Source: Pseudomonas sp. F(2018)
GTDB taxonomy: Bacteria; Pseudomonadota; Gammaproteobacteria; Pseudomonadales; Pseudomonadaceae
NCBI RefSeq assembly: GCF_005508865.1
Contig: NZ_SCOM01000001.1
Span: 1,426,001-1,490,000, forward strand
Length of the DNA stretch: 64,000 nt
Reading direction: 5' to 3'
The position numbers were made by a program, and so were the translations under genes. Below, in pieces: positions 41,820 to 50,474 of the stretch (positions are counted from its first letter, which is position 1; every line of letters starts with the position of its first letter). The notes under the pieces were generated by a model. It worked only from the letters and a program-made list of their open reading frames with translations. It ran no database searches and had not been told where the DNA came from.

Positions 41820-42024
41820 TTCGTATTCTCGTCCCGCCAGATCCTCCTGTCTCGCATAGCCCCCCTCGCTGCTGGGGGGAAGCGTGGCCGAGTGTCCCTA
41901 TGTTGTACCTGGTGCCATCGCGGCATCCAATTGCGCAGATTGCCTCGCGGACAGTGGAAAAGCCTGTGCACCACTGCACCTATGCCGACGGCGGGCGCCG
42001 CGCCAAGCACATGGCAACACTATC

Positions 42025-42212
42025 AAGCTTGAGGTGATAGCCGAAGGAGTGAACACGTGAGCATGCACACCTATTGCAACGTATGGGTTGCCACGTAGCT
42101 CAGGGCTACGGCATTTGCACGGCCCATGCCCCCAGAACATCTGGCCGCTTGGGCCACACAGTGGAAGGAAAGAGGCAACGGGTTGAATGGTGACTCGAAA
42201 CTCACTAATTAG
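42025..42212 (+). pseudogene. Degraded EAL-domain C-terminal remnant
   Basis: Frame pieces read LEVIAEGVNT (42028-42057), then in the +1 frame EHAHLLQRMGCHVAQGYGI (42059-42115), then in the next frame ARPMPPEHLAAWATQWKERG (42117 onward), stopping at TAG 42210. Together these are the end of an EAL phosphodiesterase domain (VIAEGVET, QGYxxxRPMPPE). Two single-base insertions and no upstream catalytic part show that this is dead DNA. The 245 bases before it show only the terminator. Confidence 0.6.
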
Positions 42213-42267
42213 TCATCGACGAAGCGCTTTGTAGAGGCTAGACGCACTGTCGAACAATCCTTCTCAA

Positions 42268-43016
42268 TGTCCGCGTCTGGCCGGTTAGCGACGGCCCGAA
42301 TCGGACCGTCGCCGTGCATAGTCAAACCTCTGTCTGCTCTGCCATCTCCAAGGCGTCATCGACCTCAATGCCAAGATATCGAACGGTACTCTCAAGCTTT
42401 GTATGGCCAAGCAGCAGTTGAACTGCCCTCAGGTTCTTCGTCCTGCGATAGATCAGAGATGCCTTGGTGCGTCTCATGGTGTGAGTGCCGTACAGGGCAG
42501 GATCAAGACCAATTGCTCTCACCCAGGCTTTGACGATTCGTGCGTATTGCCGAGTGGAGAGATGCTCTGAGCTATGTAGCCGGCTCGGGAAAAGGCAGTC
42601 CTCGTTGCGGAGATGCGCCTGATGTATCCAAGCTTCCAGAGCAATACGTGTTTGCTCGGTGATTTCAAACTGTACTGGGCGCTGGGTTTTCTGCTGCATC
42701 ACAATGGCCCGCGAGGACACTCGCTCGCCATGAGCGACATCGCGCACACGAAGCTTGGTTAAGTCGCAGGCTCGAAGCTTGCTGTCGATGGCTAGATCGA
42801 AGAGGGCTAGGTCCCGGACTCTCTCCGCAATTTGAAGCCTTACCCGGATCGCCCAGATATCTCGTAGGCGGAGCGGGGCTTTCTGCCCAACCAGCTTTCC
42901 TTTGTTCCAGGGTTGGCGGCTACAGATAGCAATGGTGTTCATGGTTTGTCCTCCTCGTGAGGGAGGACAAGGATCGCCAGTCATGACGCAGGGCGCTAAC
43001 CGGCCAGAAGCGGACC
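42268..43016. mobile_element. Putative recombinase element bounded by inverted repeats
   Basis: A 23-base arm at 42268-42290 (starts TGTCCGCGTCTGGCCGG) and an inverted copy at 42994-43016 (CGCTAACCGGCCAGAAGCGG core) match at 21 of 23 positions. Between them lies only the tyrosine recombinase gene. The arms are those of the small palindromes at 5016, 10319, 35481 and 37981, so the whole looks like one palindrome opened at its centre by a recombinase gene. No obvious target-site duplication is visible. Confidence 0.55.
42322..42942 (-). CDS. Short tyrosine recombinase (orphan integrase)
   Basis: 206 residues from ATG 42942 (GGAGGACAAACC upstream). It consists almost only of the catalytic domain. 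The active-site set is complete: Arg57 (KLRACDL), His154-x-x-Arg157 (THTMRRTKAS), His180 (LLGHTKLE) and Tyr189 (TVRYLGI). The usual N-terminal SAM-like core-binding domain of phage and XerCD integrases (about 100 residues) is missing or minimal, so it may need a partner or bind short arms. It sits alone between the inverted repeats 42268 and 42994; no phage genes and no tRNA target are nearby. Confidence 0.88.
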   Translation of the reverse strand: MNTIAICSRQPWNKGKLVGQKAPLRLRDIWAIRVRLQIAERVRDLALFDLAIDSKLRACDLTKLRVRDVAHGERVSSRAIVMQQKTQRPVQFEITEQTRIALEAWIHQAHLRNEDCLFPSRLHSSEHLSTRQYARIVKAWVRAIGLDPALYGTHTMRRTKASLIYRRTKNLRAVQLLLGHTKLESTVRYLGIEVDDALEMAEQTEV

Positions 43017-43027
43017 TCCTTGGGCGC

Positions 43028-43843
43028 TCAGCTGTACTCGCTCCCCGGCTTCTTCGATCTGCACAATGGCCACCACAGCTGGACGCACCAAGAGTCGCCC
43101 GGATCATGGGGGATGCCATAGCGAGTCGGATAACGGGCGCGGGTGAAGTTGGCCGTACCGAACAGCGTGTCCCAGAGGTACAGCAGCTGGCCGAAGTTAT
43201 GGTGTGGCGGTTTGCCGTGTTCATCCAGCTCGGCATGGTGCGCCCGGTGAGTGCTGGGGAGCTGTACGGTGCGCTCCAGCAGCCAGGCCAGGGGCGAAAG
43301 CCAGCGGATGCGGTACAGGCCGCTGTCCCAGGCGAAGGCGCTGTGTACCAGCACGTTGGCGCAGCCAAAGATCAGGTGGCCGATCAGCACCGCCTCACCC
43401 AGGCCCAGGTAGACCATCACGCCGGCGTACCAGATGTCCGGCATGAACATGAACCAGCGCCAGTTCTCCCGGTAGGCCACGCTGATGCTCATCGCGGTCG
43501 CCGTGTGGTGGGTGCGATGCATGTGCCACATGAAGGGCAGCGTATGGCCCAGGCGGTGGTACCAGTAGTGCAGAAAGTCCGCCGGAATGACCACCAGCAG
43601 AACGGCTTGCCAGAGTGGCATCGCCGCCAGGCTATCGGCCCAACCGGGTGCCCACTGCGCGAGCAGCAGTGCGGCAGTGGCGATGATCAGCGGTTTGATC
43701 AGCAGGGCGAACTGGGCAAGGCTGACGAGATCGACCGCCAGCTCGTCCGACTGCCGCCTGTTGAGCATGCGCCCGGCGAGCAGCTCCAGGCTGCCCAGTG
43801 CTAGCAGCAGGCCGCTGACGACCCAGGTATCGAGATGGGGCAT
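43028..43843 (-). CDS. Fatty acid hydroxylase / sterol desaturase family membrane enzyme
   Basis: 271 residues with four to five membrane helices. The eight-His di-iron motif set is present: HYWYH (92-96), HRTHH (109-113) and, later, HRAHHAELDEHGKPPHHNFG. It hydroxylates or desaturates a lipid at the inner membrane with O2; the substrate is unknown. It is the last gene of the minus-strand run beginning at arsR, 32 bases after the AraC gene. That places it downstream of the ars operon rather than in the arsenic pathway proper. Confidence 0.85.
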   Translation of the reverse strand: MPHLDTWVVSGLLLALGSLELLAGRMLNRRQSDELAVDLVSLAQFALLIKPLIIATAALLLAQWAPGWADSLAAMPLWQAVLLVVIPADFLHYWYHRLGHTLPFMWHMHRTHHTATAMSISVAYRENWRWFMFMPDIWYAGVMVYLGLGEAVLIGHLIFGCANVLVHSAFAWDSGLYRIRWLSPLAWLLERTVQLPSTHRAHHAELDEHGKPPHHNFGQLLYLWDTLFGTANFTRARYPTRYGIPHDPGDSWCVQLWWPLCRSKKPGSEYS

Positions 43844-43875
43844 GACACTTTCCTCAGAATGCGAGGGTGTCAGTG

Positions 43876-44637
43876 TCAGTAATCCGGGAAGCGGTTTACT
43901 TGAAGGATTTTGTGGTCGTTGGCCTGCGATGGCCGCAGCCCGAAGGTGCGCAGGCAGATGCGTGACAGGTGCGCCGAGTCGGCGAAGCCGGCGGCGTGGG
44001 CTACCTCGGTCGCACCCTGGGCGCCGCTCAGCGCCTCCAGGGCCCGGCGCAGTTTCTGCCAGAGCAGCAGCTTGCGCAGTGGAATGCCGATGCTGTCCTG
44101 CAGCCAGTGCGAGCAGTGGGCCTGGGTGCTCGGGTAGCGCAGGCGGAAGGATTGCCAGATCTGCTCCGCCGTGGTCTCGATATCGGCGTCCTGTACCAGG
44201 GCCAGCAGATGCTCCAGGCGCGGATTGGCGGTGGCCGATGGCTGCTGATTGTCGGTCAGCAAGCCATCCAGCCAGGCATCGAACGCCTGCTGCGTCGCTA
44301 CCGCGGCCAGCCGTGTTCGATCCGCAGCGGCCACCTCGAAGCGATGAGCCGCATTCGGGCTGACACGCGCCCAGCGCAGCAGCCGTGCATAGGCCGGGTG
44401 GCTCGGCTCGACCGTGATGCTGATGTGCGCCTGTGGGCGGACGAAGCGGCGCCGGATCTCCGGAGCCAGCAGCCAGGCATCTGCCGTCGCAATGGATTGG
44501 TCGTCGAATTCCAGCGCCAGTGGCTCACCATCCGCCAGCAGCAGGGTCATTCCCGGACGCTGGTTGTAGCCGTTGGGTAGGGCTCCAGCCGTCACGATGA
44601 AGCAGGCCCGGCCGATCAGCAGATGATTTATGGCCAT
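43876..44637 (-). CDS. AraC family transcriptional regulator
   Basis: 253 residues. An N-terminal sensory region of about 160 residues is followed by the AraC double helix-turn-helix at about 165-245 (LRKLLLWQKLRRALEAL and EVAHAAGFADSAHLSRICLRTFGLRPSQ). The start ATG 44637 overlaps the end of the arsN-like gene by ten bases, so it is coupled to the ars operon. Its likely target is the hydroxylase gene just downstream. Effector unknown. Confidence 0.85.
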   Translation of the reverse strand: MAINHLLIGRACFIVTAGALPNGYNQRPGMTLLLADGEPLALEFDDQSIATADAWLLAPEIRRRFVRPQAHISITVEPSHPAYARLLRWARVSPNAAHRFEVAAADRTRLAAVATQQAFDAWLDGLLTDNQQPSATANPRLEHLLALVQDADIETTAEQIWQSFRLRYPSTQAHCSHWLQDSIGIPLRKLLLWQKLRRALEALSGAQGATEVAHAAGFADSAHLSRICLRTFGLRPSQANDHKILQVNRFPDY

Positions 44638-45110
44638 GCGGCCTCGTCACCTGCCGGAGCATTTCCCGCGAGAGCTTTGCGCAGGTAGCTGGCCGAGGCT
44701 GGGCAGAGCGATTTGAATTGCGCGGTTCCTGCTATCTCGGCTGGCGCCAGTTGGCGCGGCGCCGGCAGGTAGCCGATTCGCTCGAAGAACGGCGCCTGGT
44801 TGGTGGTCAGCAGGTGCAGGCTCTCGATTCCGCTGTCGCGTGCGAGCCTCTCCATCTCGCTGACCACCAGGCTTCCAAGCCCGCGCCTTCTGTGCCGCGC
44901 AACGATCAGTACGGAGCGCAGCAGCGCAACTGGCCCATAGACCTCCAGCCCTGCATAGCCAACGTGCTGCCCCGCGAGCTGGAAGGCATAGAAGACCCGA
45001 CCGGGCAGCGCCACATCATCATCCGGTAGCCCTGCCTCCCGCAGCGCCTGGGCGAGAGCCGCAAGCCCGGTTGGCGAAACGGCTGAGAACTGGAGCGCTG
45101 CACTGGTCAT
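44628..45110 (-). CDS. ArsN2-like GNAT acetyltransferase
   Basis: 160 residues from ATG 45110 (GGAGAGTGTG before it). The GNAT motif A (RSVLIVARHRRRGLGSLVVSE) and the late segment HLLTTNQAPFFERIGY match the arsenic-operon N-acetyltransferases called ArsN2. ArsN1 acetylates the arsenical antibiotics phosphinothricin or arsinothricin; the activity of ArsN2 is less certain. It is the fourth gene of the arsR-arsB-arsC-arsN order and lies 30 bases from arsC. Confidence 0.8.
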   Translation of the reverse strand: MTSAALQFSAVSPTGLAALAQALREAGLPDDDVALPGRVFYAFQLAGQHVGYAGLEVYGPVALLRSVLIVARHRRRGLGSLVVSEMERLARDSGIESLHLLTTNQAPFFERIGYLPAPRQLAPAEIAGTAQFKSLCPASASYLRKALAGNAPAGDEAAWP

Positions 45111-45140
45111 CACACTCTCCGGTTTCGGGACGATAGGCGC

Positions 45141-45611
45141 TTACAGGATGCCGATGCCGTCCAGCGCACGCTTGAGCTCATCGCGGCTCAGGCGCTCGAA
45201 GGGCAGGGCGAGGAACACGCGGCAGCGCTGCTCGATACGCGCCAGTGTGGCACGGAAGGCAGCGTCCACTTCGCTCTCGTCACCCTGCACGTCGGACGGA
45301 TCTTCCAGGCCCCAGTGAGCCTTCAGCGCCGGGCCGAAGTACACCGGGCAGGCCTCGCCCGCCGCCTTGTCGCAGACGGTGATGACGATGTCCGGCGGAT
45401 TGCCCTCGAAGGCATCGTTGCCCTTGCTGCTCAGCCCGTCGATGGAGATGCCTGCGTGCTGCAGGGTAGTGAGGCTGCGCGGCAGCACCTGCCCCTTCGG
45501 GAAGCTGCCGGAACTGACGGCCTCGAAACCTTCGGGCGCCAGGTGATTGAACATCGCCTCGGAAAGGATGCTGCGGCAGCTGTTGGCCGTGCACATGAAG
45601 AGAATTCGCAT
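45141..45611 (-). CDS. arsC: Arsenate reductase, low-molecular-weight phosphatase type
   Basis: 156 residues. The P-loop CTANSCRS has nucleophile Cys7 (CX5R, Arg13). The redox Cys partners appear in TVCDKAAGEACPVYFG, as in thioredoxin-coupled ArsC. It reduces arsenate to arsenite in the cytosol. ATG 45611 lies 17 bases after the arsB stop. The C-terminal extension beyond the usual 135 residues is modest. It supplies the substrate for the ArsB pump encoded just upstream. Confidence 0.92.
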   Translation of the reverse strand: MRILFMCTANSCRSILSEAMFNHLAPEGFEAVSSGSFPKGQVLPRSLTTLQHAGISIDGLSSKGNDAFEGNPPDIVITVCDKAAGEACPVYFGPALKAHWGLEDPSDVQGDESEVDAAFRATLARIEQRCRVFLALPFERLSRDELKRALDGIGIL

Positions 45612-45628
45612 GTTGTGCTCCCGAACTA

Positions 45629-46912
45629 TCAAATGGCCAGGCGCAGGGCCAGGGCCGAAAGGGTGACAAGCAGAACCGGCAGGGTCAGCAGGATGCCGAC
45701 CTTGAAGTAGTAGCCCCAGGTGATGCGGATGCCCTTGCGTTCCAGCACGTGCAGCCAGAGCAGGGTGGCCAGGCTGCCGATGGGGGTGATCTTCGGGCCC
45801 AGGTCGCAGCCGATGACGTTGGCGTAGATCATCGCCTCGCGGACGATGCCGCTGGAGTCGCTGGCCTGGATCGACAGCGCGCCGATCAGCACGCTGGGCA
45901 TGTTGTTCATCACCGAGGACAGCACCGCCGACAGCAGCCCAGTGCCCAGGGCCGCAGCCCACACGCCCTGCTCGGCGAGGCGATTCAGGACCAGGGTGAG
46001 GGAGTCGGTGAGGCCGGCATTCTTCAGTCCGTAGACCACCAGGTACATGCCCAGCGAGAAGATCACCACCTGCCAGGGCGCCTCACGCAGCACTCGCCGA
46101 GTGGAGATCACATGCCCCTTGGCCGCTACGGCGAAGAGGATGGCCGCACACACCGCCGCCACCGCGCTGATGGGGATGCCCAGGGGCTCCAGGGCAAACA
46201 GGCCGACCAGCAGCACCAGCAGCATCCACCAGCCGACGACGAAGGTCGAACGGTCGCGGATTGCCTCGGCGGGCGCCTTCAGCACTTCGGGGGCGTACTG
46301 CGCTGGGATGTCGCGGCGGAAGAACAGGTAGAGCACCAGCAGGGTCGCGGCGACGCTGACCAGGTTGACCGGCACCATCACCGAGGCGTACTCGGCGAAG
46401 CCCAGGTCGAAATAGTCCGCCGAGACGATGTTCACCAGGTTCGATACCACCAGCGGCAGGCTGGCGGTGTCCGCGATGAACCCGGCGGCCATGACGAATG
46501 CCAGCGTGGTGGCGGCGGAGAAGCGCAGCGCCAGCAGCATGGAGATCACGATGGGCGTGAGGATCAGCGCGGCACCGTCATTGGCGAACAGCGCGGAAAC
46601 GGCGGCGCCCAACAGCACGCAGAAGGCGAACAGGCGATGCCCGTTGCCACCCGCCCAGCGCGCCACATGCAGGGCGGCCCATTCAAAGAAACCGGCCTCG
46701 TCGAGTAGCAGGCTGATGATGATCACCGCGATAAAGGTCGCGGTGGCATTCCACACGATGGCCCATACGGTGGGGATGTCCTGCAGCGATACGGCACCGA
46801 CCGCGAGGGCGATGACGGCTCCCAGCGCGGCACTCCAGCCAACGCCAAGGCCCTTGGGTTGCCAGATGACCAGGACGAGGGTGAACAGAAAGACGGCAGC
46901 GGCAATCAGCAT
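45629..46912 (-). CDS. arsB: Arsenite efflux pump ArsB
   Basis: 427 residues, an integral membrane protein with about 12 helices of the ArsB/ion-transporter superfamily (not Acr3). Signatures include [34 protein letters not shown] and [15 protein letters not shown] (asymmetric inverted halves). It extrudes arsenite (and antimonite) using the proton gradient. It starts 22 bases after the arsR stop, in the same operon. Confidence 0.93.
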   Translation of the reverse strand: MLIAAAVFLFTLVLVIWQPKGLGVGWSAALGAVIALAVGAVSLQDIPTVWAIVWNATATFIAVIIISLLLDEAGFFEWAALHVARWAGGNGHRLFAFCVLLGAAVSALFANDGAALILTPIVISMLLALRFSAATTLAFVMAAGFIADTASLPLVVSNLVNIVSADYFDLGFAEYASVMVPVNLVSVAATLLVLYLFFRRDIPAQYAPEVLKAPAEAIRDRSTFVVGWWMLLVLLVGLFALEPLGIPISAVAAVCAAILFAVAAKGHVISTRRVLREAPWQVVIFSLGMYLVVYGLKNAGLTDSLTLVLNRLAEQGVWAAALGTGLLSAVLSSVMNNMPSVLIGALSIQASDSSGIVREAMIYANVIGCDLGPKITPIGSLATLLWLHVLERKGIRITWGYYFKVGILLTLPVLLVTLSALALRLAI

Positions 46913-46934
46913 GGCGGACTCTTACGGATGAGGA

Positions 46935-47276
46935 TCAGCAGCAGGTACGGACGGGGCGCCCATCCATGTTGCAAAGGCGAGAGGTGTCGCTCGCCAGCCA
47001 GTCGGCATTGGCTTGCAGGGTCAGCTTGAGCACTTCTGCGGCCCAGGCCGGCAACTGCGGATTGAGACGGTAATAGACCCATTGGCCCTGACGGCGGTCG
47101 AGCAGCAGGCCGGCGCTGCGCAGCAGGGCCAGATGGCGGGAGATCTTGGGTTGGCTGTCGTCCAGCGCGCACATGAGCTCGCAGACGCACAGCTCTCCGT
47201 GCTCGGCGATCAGCAGGGTGGCGCGGGCGCGGGTCTCGTCGGAGAGGCACTTGAAGAGCTCGGGCGGGGTTAGCAC
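46935..47276 (-). CDS. arsR: ArsR-family arsenite-responsive repressor
   Basis: 113 residues. The winged helix is at about 15-85 with the arsenite-site motif ELCVCEL (Cys30, Cys32) in the DNA-recognition helix and SQPKISRHLALLRSAGLL after it. The C-terminal pair Cys112-Cys113 may add a third thiolate. It represses the operon until As(III) binds. The dyad at 47292-47325 directly upstream is its probable operator. Confidence 0.93.
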   Translation of the reverse strand: MLTPPELFKCLSDETRARATLLIAEHGELCVCELMCALDDSQPKISRHLALLRSAGLLLDRRQGQWVYYRLNPQLPAWAAEVLKLTLQANADWLASDTSRLCNMDGRPVRTCC

Positions 47277-47291
47277 GGCGGTCGCTCATTA

Positions 47292-47325
47292 CATATGGTT
47301 TTTCGAATATACGGAAACTCATATG
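47292..47325 (-). promoter_or_regulatory. Probable ArsR operator / ars promoter
   Basis: CATATG at 47292-47297 and again at 47320-47325 enclose an AT-rich imperfect dyad (TTTTTCGAATATACGGAAA). It lies 16-49 bases upstream of the arsR start codon. Confidence 0.6.
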
Positions 47326-47444
47326 CGATGAACAGAGCCGCAGTAAGCCGCTTCCAGCCGAAGTTGCCCGTCGATGTGGCCGATTTCGCTCGTGGGATCT
47401 GACAGGCGCGCACGACCGACCGACGAAAGATTTTCTGAAAAACC

Positions 47445-47468
47445 TATACAGAATTTCGTGTTTGTATA
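47445..47468 (+). promoter_or_regulatory. TATACA-N12-TGTATA dyad before the photolyase operon
   Basis: TATACA (47445-47450) and TGTATA (47463-47468) flank twelve bases, 36 bases before ATG 47505. The layout resembles boxes of MerR-type light regulators (LitR/CarH/PplR) that control photolyase genes. No such regulator is in the window. Confidence 0.45.
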
Positions 47469-47504
47469 AGTATTGTCGTGTGTGAGCAGACCTAGAGAAT
47501 CGCC

Positions 47505-48056
47505 ATGGTCCTGGCCATTTCCACTTCCCCGACGCTGCGCCGTATTGCCCTGCTGTGGTTGCTGATGGCGGCGCCATCGGCCTGGGCGGACTGGCGTACC
47601 GAGCTTCCCGGTGCCGCACTGGTCGGCCAGGGTGACTTCACCTGGTTCGGCTGGCGGGTGTATCAGGCCCGTCTGTGGAGTCCTGCGACGGCAGTGAGCT
47701 GGGAACAACCCTTTGCCCTGGAACTGATCTACCGCCGCGAGCTGTCGCGGGACACCCTGGTGCAAGCCAGCCTGGAGGAGATGCGCCGGCTGGGCGGCCC
47801 CTCGCTCGATGAGGCCCGCCTGGCGGCCTGGGACGGCGAGATGCGCAAGGCTTTCGTCGATGTGCAGCCGGGCCAGCGCATCACCGGCCTCTACCAGCCG
47901 GGCGAGGGCGGCAGCTTCTATATCGACGGCCAGTTCCGTCACGCGGTGGCCGACACCGACTTCGCCTGCGCCTTCTTCGCCATCTGGCTGGACGCCCGCA
48001 CTCGCCATCCCGAGCTGCGCCGCGAGCTGCTGGGGCTCAACGAGACAAGCCCATGA
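47505..48056 (+). CDS. Chalcone isomerase-like periplasmic protein
   Basis: 183 residues with a signal peptide (about 28, PSAWA). The mature part has the bacterial chalcone isomerase-like fold pattern: GQGDFTWFGWRVYQARLWSP, LIYRRELSRDTLVQASLEEM and the C-terminal YIDGQFRHAVADTDFACAFFAIWL. Bacterial members have no proven isomerase activity. In many Proteobacteria this gene accompanies DUF3833 and photolyase genes in light- or singlet-oxygen-induced clusters, as here. Confidence 0.8.
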   Translation: MVLAISTSPTLRRIALLWLLMAAPSAWADWRTELPGAALVGQGDFTWFGWRVYQARLWSPATAVSWEQPFALELIYRRELSRDTLVQASLEEMRRLGGPSLDEARLAAWDGEMRKAFVDVQPGQRITGLYQPGEGGSFYIDGQFRHAVADTDFACAFFAIWLDARTRHPELRRELLGLNETSP

Positions 48057-48067
48057 GGAGGCCGACG

Positions 48068-48604
48068 ATGCGCATCGGGATCTGTTTGCTGTGCGTCCTG
48101 CTGCTGAGCGCTTGCGGCAGTGTCGAGGTCGAGCACTACGCCAATGAGCGCCCGCAGCTGGATCTGCCGGGGTACTTCTCGCGCCCGGTGCAGGCCTGGG
48201 GCATCTTCCAGAATCGCTCGGGTGAGGTGGTCAAGCGCTTCACGGTCGACATCACCAGCCGCCGCGAGGGTGAGCGGCTGATCCTCGACGAGCGCTTTCT
48301 CTACAGCGACGGCACCCGCCAACAGCGAATCTGGAACCTGGTTCCGGCCGGCGAGGGGCGCTGGCGAGGGCGCGCCGCGGACGTGATCGGCGAGGCTCAG
48401 GGCGAGGTGGCGGGCAATGCCCTGCGCTGGCGCTATCGACTGAACCTGGAGGTGGACGGCACGACCTGGGAAGTGGACTTCGATGACTGGATGTACCTGA
48501 TGGACGAGGACACCCTCATCAACCGTTCGAGCATGAGCAAGCTCGGCGTCGAACTGGGCCAGGTGACCCTGTTCTTCCGCCGCGACTCCGCCTCGGACAA
48601 CTGA
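48068..48604 (+). CDS. DUF3833 lipoprotein
   Basis: 178 residues from ATG 48068 (GAGGAGG six bases upstream); ATG 48053, overlapping the preceding stop, is possible but adds only five residues. Lipobox LLSAC. The mature part (DLPGYFSRPVQAWGIFQNRS, ERLILDERFLYSDGTRQQRIW) is typical DUF3833, a lipocalin-like family of unknown ligand. It is co-transcribed with the chalcone isomerase-like gene. Confidence 0.8.
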   Translation: MRIGICLLCVLLLSACGSVEVEHYANERPQLDLPGYFSRPVQAWGIFQNRSGEVVKRFTVDITSRREGERLILDERFLYSDGTRQQRIWNLVPAGEGRWRGRAADVIGEAQGEVAGNALRWRYRLNLEVDGTTWEVDFDDWMYLMDEDTLINRSSMSKLGVELGQVTLFFRRDSASDN

Positions 48605-48630
48605 CCAGGTGCGATCCGGAGGGTAGGGCG

Positions 48631-48936
48631 ATGAATCTTCAGCAACTGGGCGATGCCGCGCTGGCGGGCCATGTCGAGGGTCTCGAGGTGGTGTCCCTGG
48701 AGGGTGGCTTCTACATCCTGCAGGCCAGGCTCGCCTCGGGCCTCGAGCCGCTGCGCGACGAGCAGGGCAAGGTGCTGCACCTGCGCTCGTCCACTCAGGT
48801 CCGCGAGCTGCTGCAGGATCTGCCGCGCCTGCCCTGTGAACTGGTGCAGCACTGTGCCCACGACGAGATGTGCGGCGTTCGCGAGGGCGCGATCGAGCCG
48901 CTGCGCCTGCCGCTGTCGCTGGAGCAGCGCTGGTGA
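48631..48936 (+). CDS. DUF6482 family protein
   Basis: 101 residues, ATG 48631 after GGAGGG. Short alpha/beta protein: the N-terminal LQQLGDAALAGHVEGLEVVS, then GGFYILQARLASGLEPLRDEQG, and ending ACELVQHCAHDEMCG-like (here PCELVQHCAHDEMC). Proteins of this type in Pseudomonas have no known role. The stop is followed by a GTGA overlap with the photolyase start, so translation is coupled. Confidence 0.65.
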   Translation: MNLQQLGDAALAGHVEGLEVVSLEGGFYILQARLASGLEPLRDEQGKVLHLRSSTQVRELLQDLPRLPCELVQHCAHDEMCGVREGAIEPLRLPLSLEQRW

Positions 48937-50474
48937 GCGACGGCATCCGCCGCCTCGGTCTGGTGCTGGGCGACCAGCTCAGCTTCGACCTCTCGCTGTT
49001 CGATGCCCTCGACCCGGCCCGCGACGCGGTGCTGATGGCCGAGGTGAGCGAGGAGGCGCGCTACGTGCCGCATCACCCGCAGAAGATCGTGCTGGTCTTC
49101 AGCGCCATGCGCCACTTCGCGCAAGCGCTGGAGGCGCGCGGCTGGCGGGTGATCTATGTGCGCCTCGATGCCGTCGACAATAGCGGCAGCCTGGCGGGGG
49201 AGTTGCGCCGCTGGCACGACGCCCTGGGTGGTCCGGAACTGCACCTCACCGAATGCGGCGAGTGGCGGGTGGAGGAGGCGCTGCGTGCCAGCGGATTGCC
49301 GCTGAACTGGCACGTCGACCGCCGTTTCCTCTGTTCCCGCGAAGAGTTCGCGCGTTGGGCGGGCAGTCGCCGGCAGCTGCGCATGGAGCTGTTCTACCGC
49401 GAGATGCGCCGGCGCAGCGGGCTGTTGCTGGAGCCCGACGGCGGGCCGCTGGGCGGCAGCTGGAACTTCGATGCCGACAATCGCAAGGCCCTGCCGAAAG
49501 GTGCGCGCGGTCCGTTTCCCGCGCGCTTCGGGCAGGACGCGATCACCCGCGAGGTGGTGGCCCTGGTGGCCGAGCGGTTCGCCAGCCATTACGGTCGCCT
49601 GGAAGGCTTCGACTACCCGGTGACCCACGCCCAGGCGCAGGAACTCTGGCAGCACTTCCTGGAGTTCTCCCTGCCGTCGTTCGGCGACTATCAGGACGCC
49701 ATGGTCGAGGGCGAGCCCTACCTGTTCCATGCGCGCATCAGCGCCGCCCTCAACATCGGCCTGCTGGACCTGCGCCAGCTGTGCGCCGACGTGGAGAGCG
49801 CCCATCGTCAGGGCTGGGTGCCGCTCAACGCGGCCGAAGGCTTTATCCGCCAGCTGATCGGCTGGCGCGAGTACGTACGCGGCATCTACTGGCTGCGCAT
49901 GCCGGACTACGCCGCGCTCAATGTGTTCGGCAATAGCCGGGCGCTGCCGGAGTTCTATTGGACCGGCCGCACCGAGATGCGCTGCATGGCCCGGGCGATC
50001 GGCCAGACGCTGGAGCTGGGCTATGCCCATCACATCCAGCGGCTGATGGTGACCGGCAACTTCGCCCTGCTCGCCGGTATCGCTCCCGCGGCCATCTGCG
50101 AGTGGTACCTGGCGGTGTACCTGGACGCCTTCGAGTGGGTCGAGCTGCCCAACACCCTGGGCATGGTGATGCACGCCGACGGCGGCTACCTGGGCTCCAA
50201 GCCCTATTGCGCCAGCGGCCGCTACATCCAGCGGATGTCCGATCACTGCGCCGCCTGCCGCTACCGGGTAGACCGGGCGATCGAGGACGATGCCTGCCCG
50301 TTCAACTCGCTCTACTGGCACTTCCTGATGCGCCATCGCGATCGCCTCGGCCGCAACCCGCGCATGGCCATGGCCTATCGCAACCTGCAGCGCATGGACG
50401 AGTCCCGCGTCAGCGCGCTGTGGCAGCGTGGCGAGCAGCTGCTGGCGCGTCTGGATGGCGGAGAGGCGCTGTGA
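48933..50474 (+). CDS. Cryptochrome/photolyase family protein (FeS-BCP/DPRP type)
   Basis: 513 residues from GTG 48933, overlapping the previous stop as GTGA. The N-terminal Rossmann part begins [17 protein letters not shown], the hallmark of the DPRP/FeS-BCP class (GDQL). The FAD domain includes [25 protein letters not shown] and [11 protein letters not shown]. Four Cys for the [4Fe-4S] cluster are present: [20 protein letters not shown] and, later, DDACPFN. It repairs pyrimidine (6-4 or CPD) photoproducts or senses light. It is the penultimate gene of the operon. Confidence 0.9.
   Translation: MSDGIRRLGLVLGDQLSFDLSLFDALDPARDAVLMAEVSEEARYVPHHPQKIVLVFSAMRHFAQALEARGWRVIYVRLDAVDNSGSLAGELRRWHDALGGPELHLTECGEWRVEEALRASGLPLNWHVDRRFLCSREEFARWAGSRRQLRMELFYREMRRRSGLLLEPDGGPLGGSWNFDADNRKALPKGARGPFPARFGQDAITREVVALVAERFASHYGRLEGFDYPVTHAQAQELWQHFLEFSLPSFGDYQDAMVEGEPYLFHARISAALNIGLLDLRQLCADVESAHRQGWVPLNAAEGFIRQLIGWREYVRGIYWLRMPDYAALNVFGNSRALPEFYWTGRTEMRCMARAIGQTLELGYAHHIQRLMVTGNFALLAGIAPAAICEWYLAVYLDAFEWVELPNTLGMVMHADGGYLGSKPYCASGRYIQRMSDHCAACRYRVDRAIEDDACPFNSLYWHFLMRHRDRLGRNPRMAMAYRNLQRMDESRVSALWQRGEQLLARLDGGEAL

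Noticed and set aside
42268..43016. Integron reading of the recombinase and palindromes (IntI plus attC)
   Set aside because: The recombinase is only 206 residues and I see no IntI-specific extra segment. The palindromes lack paired RYYYAAC/GTTRRRY boxes in the copies away from the gene, and there is no array of cassettes.
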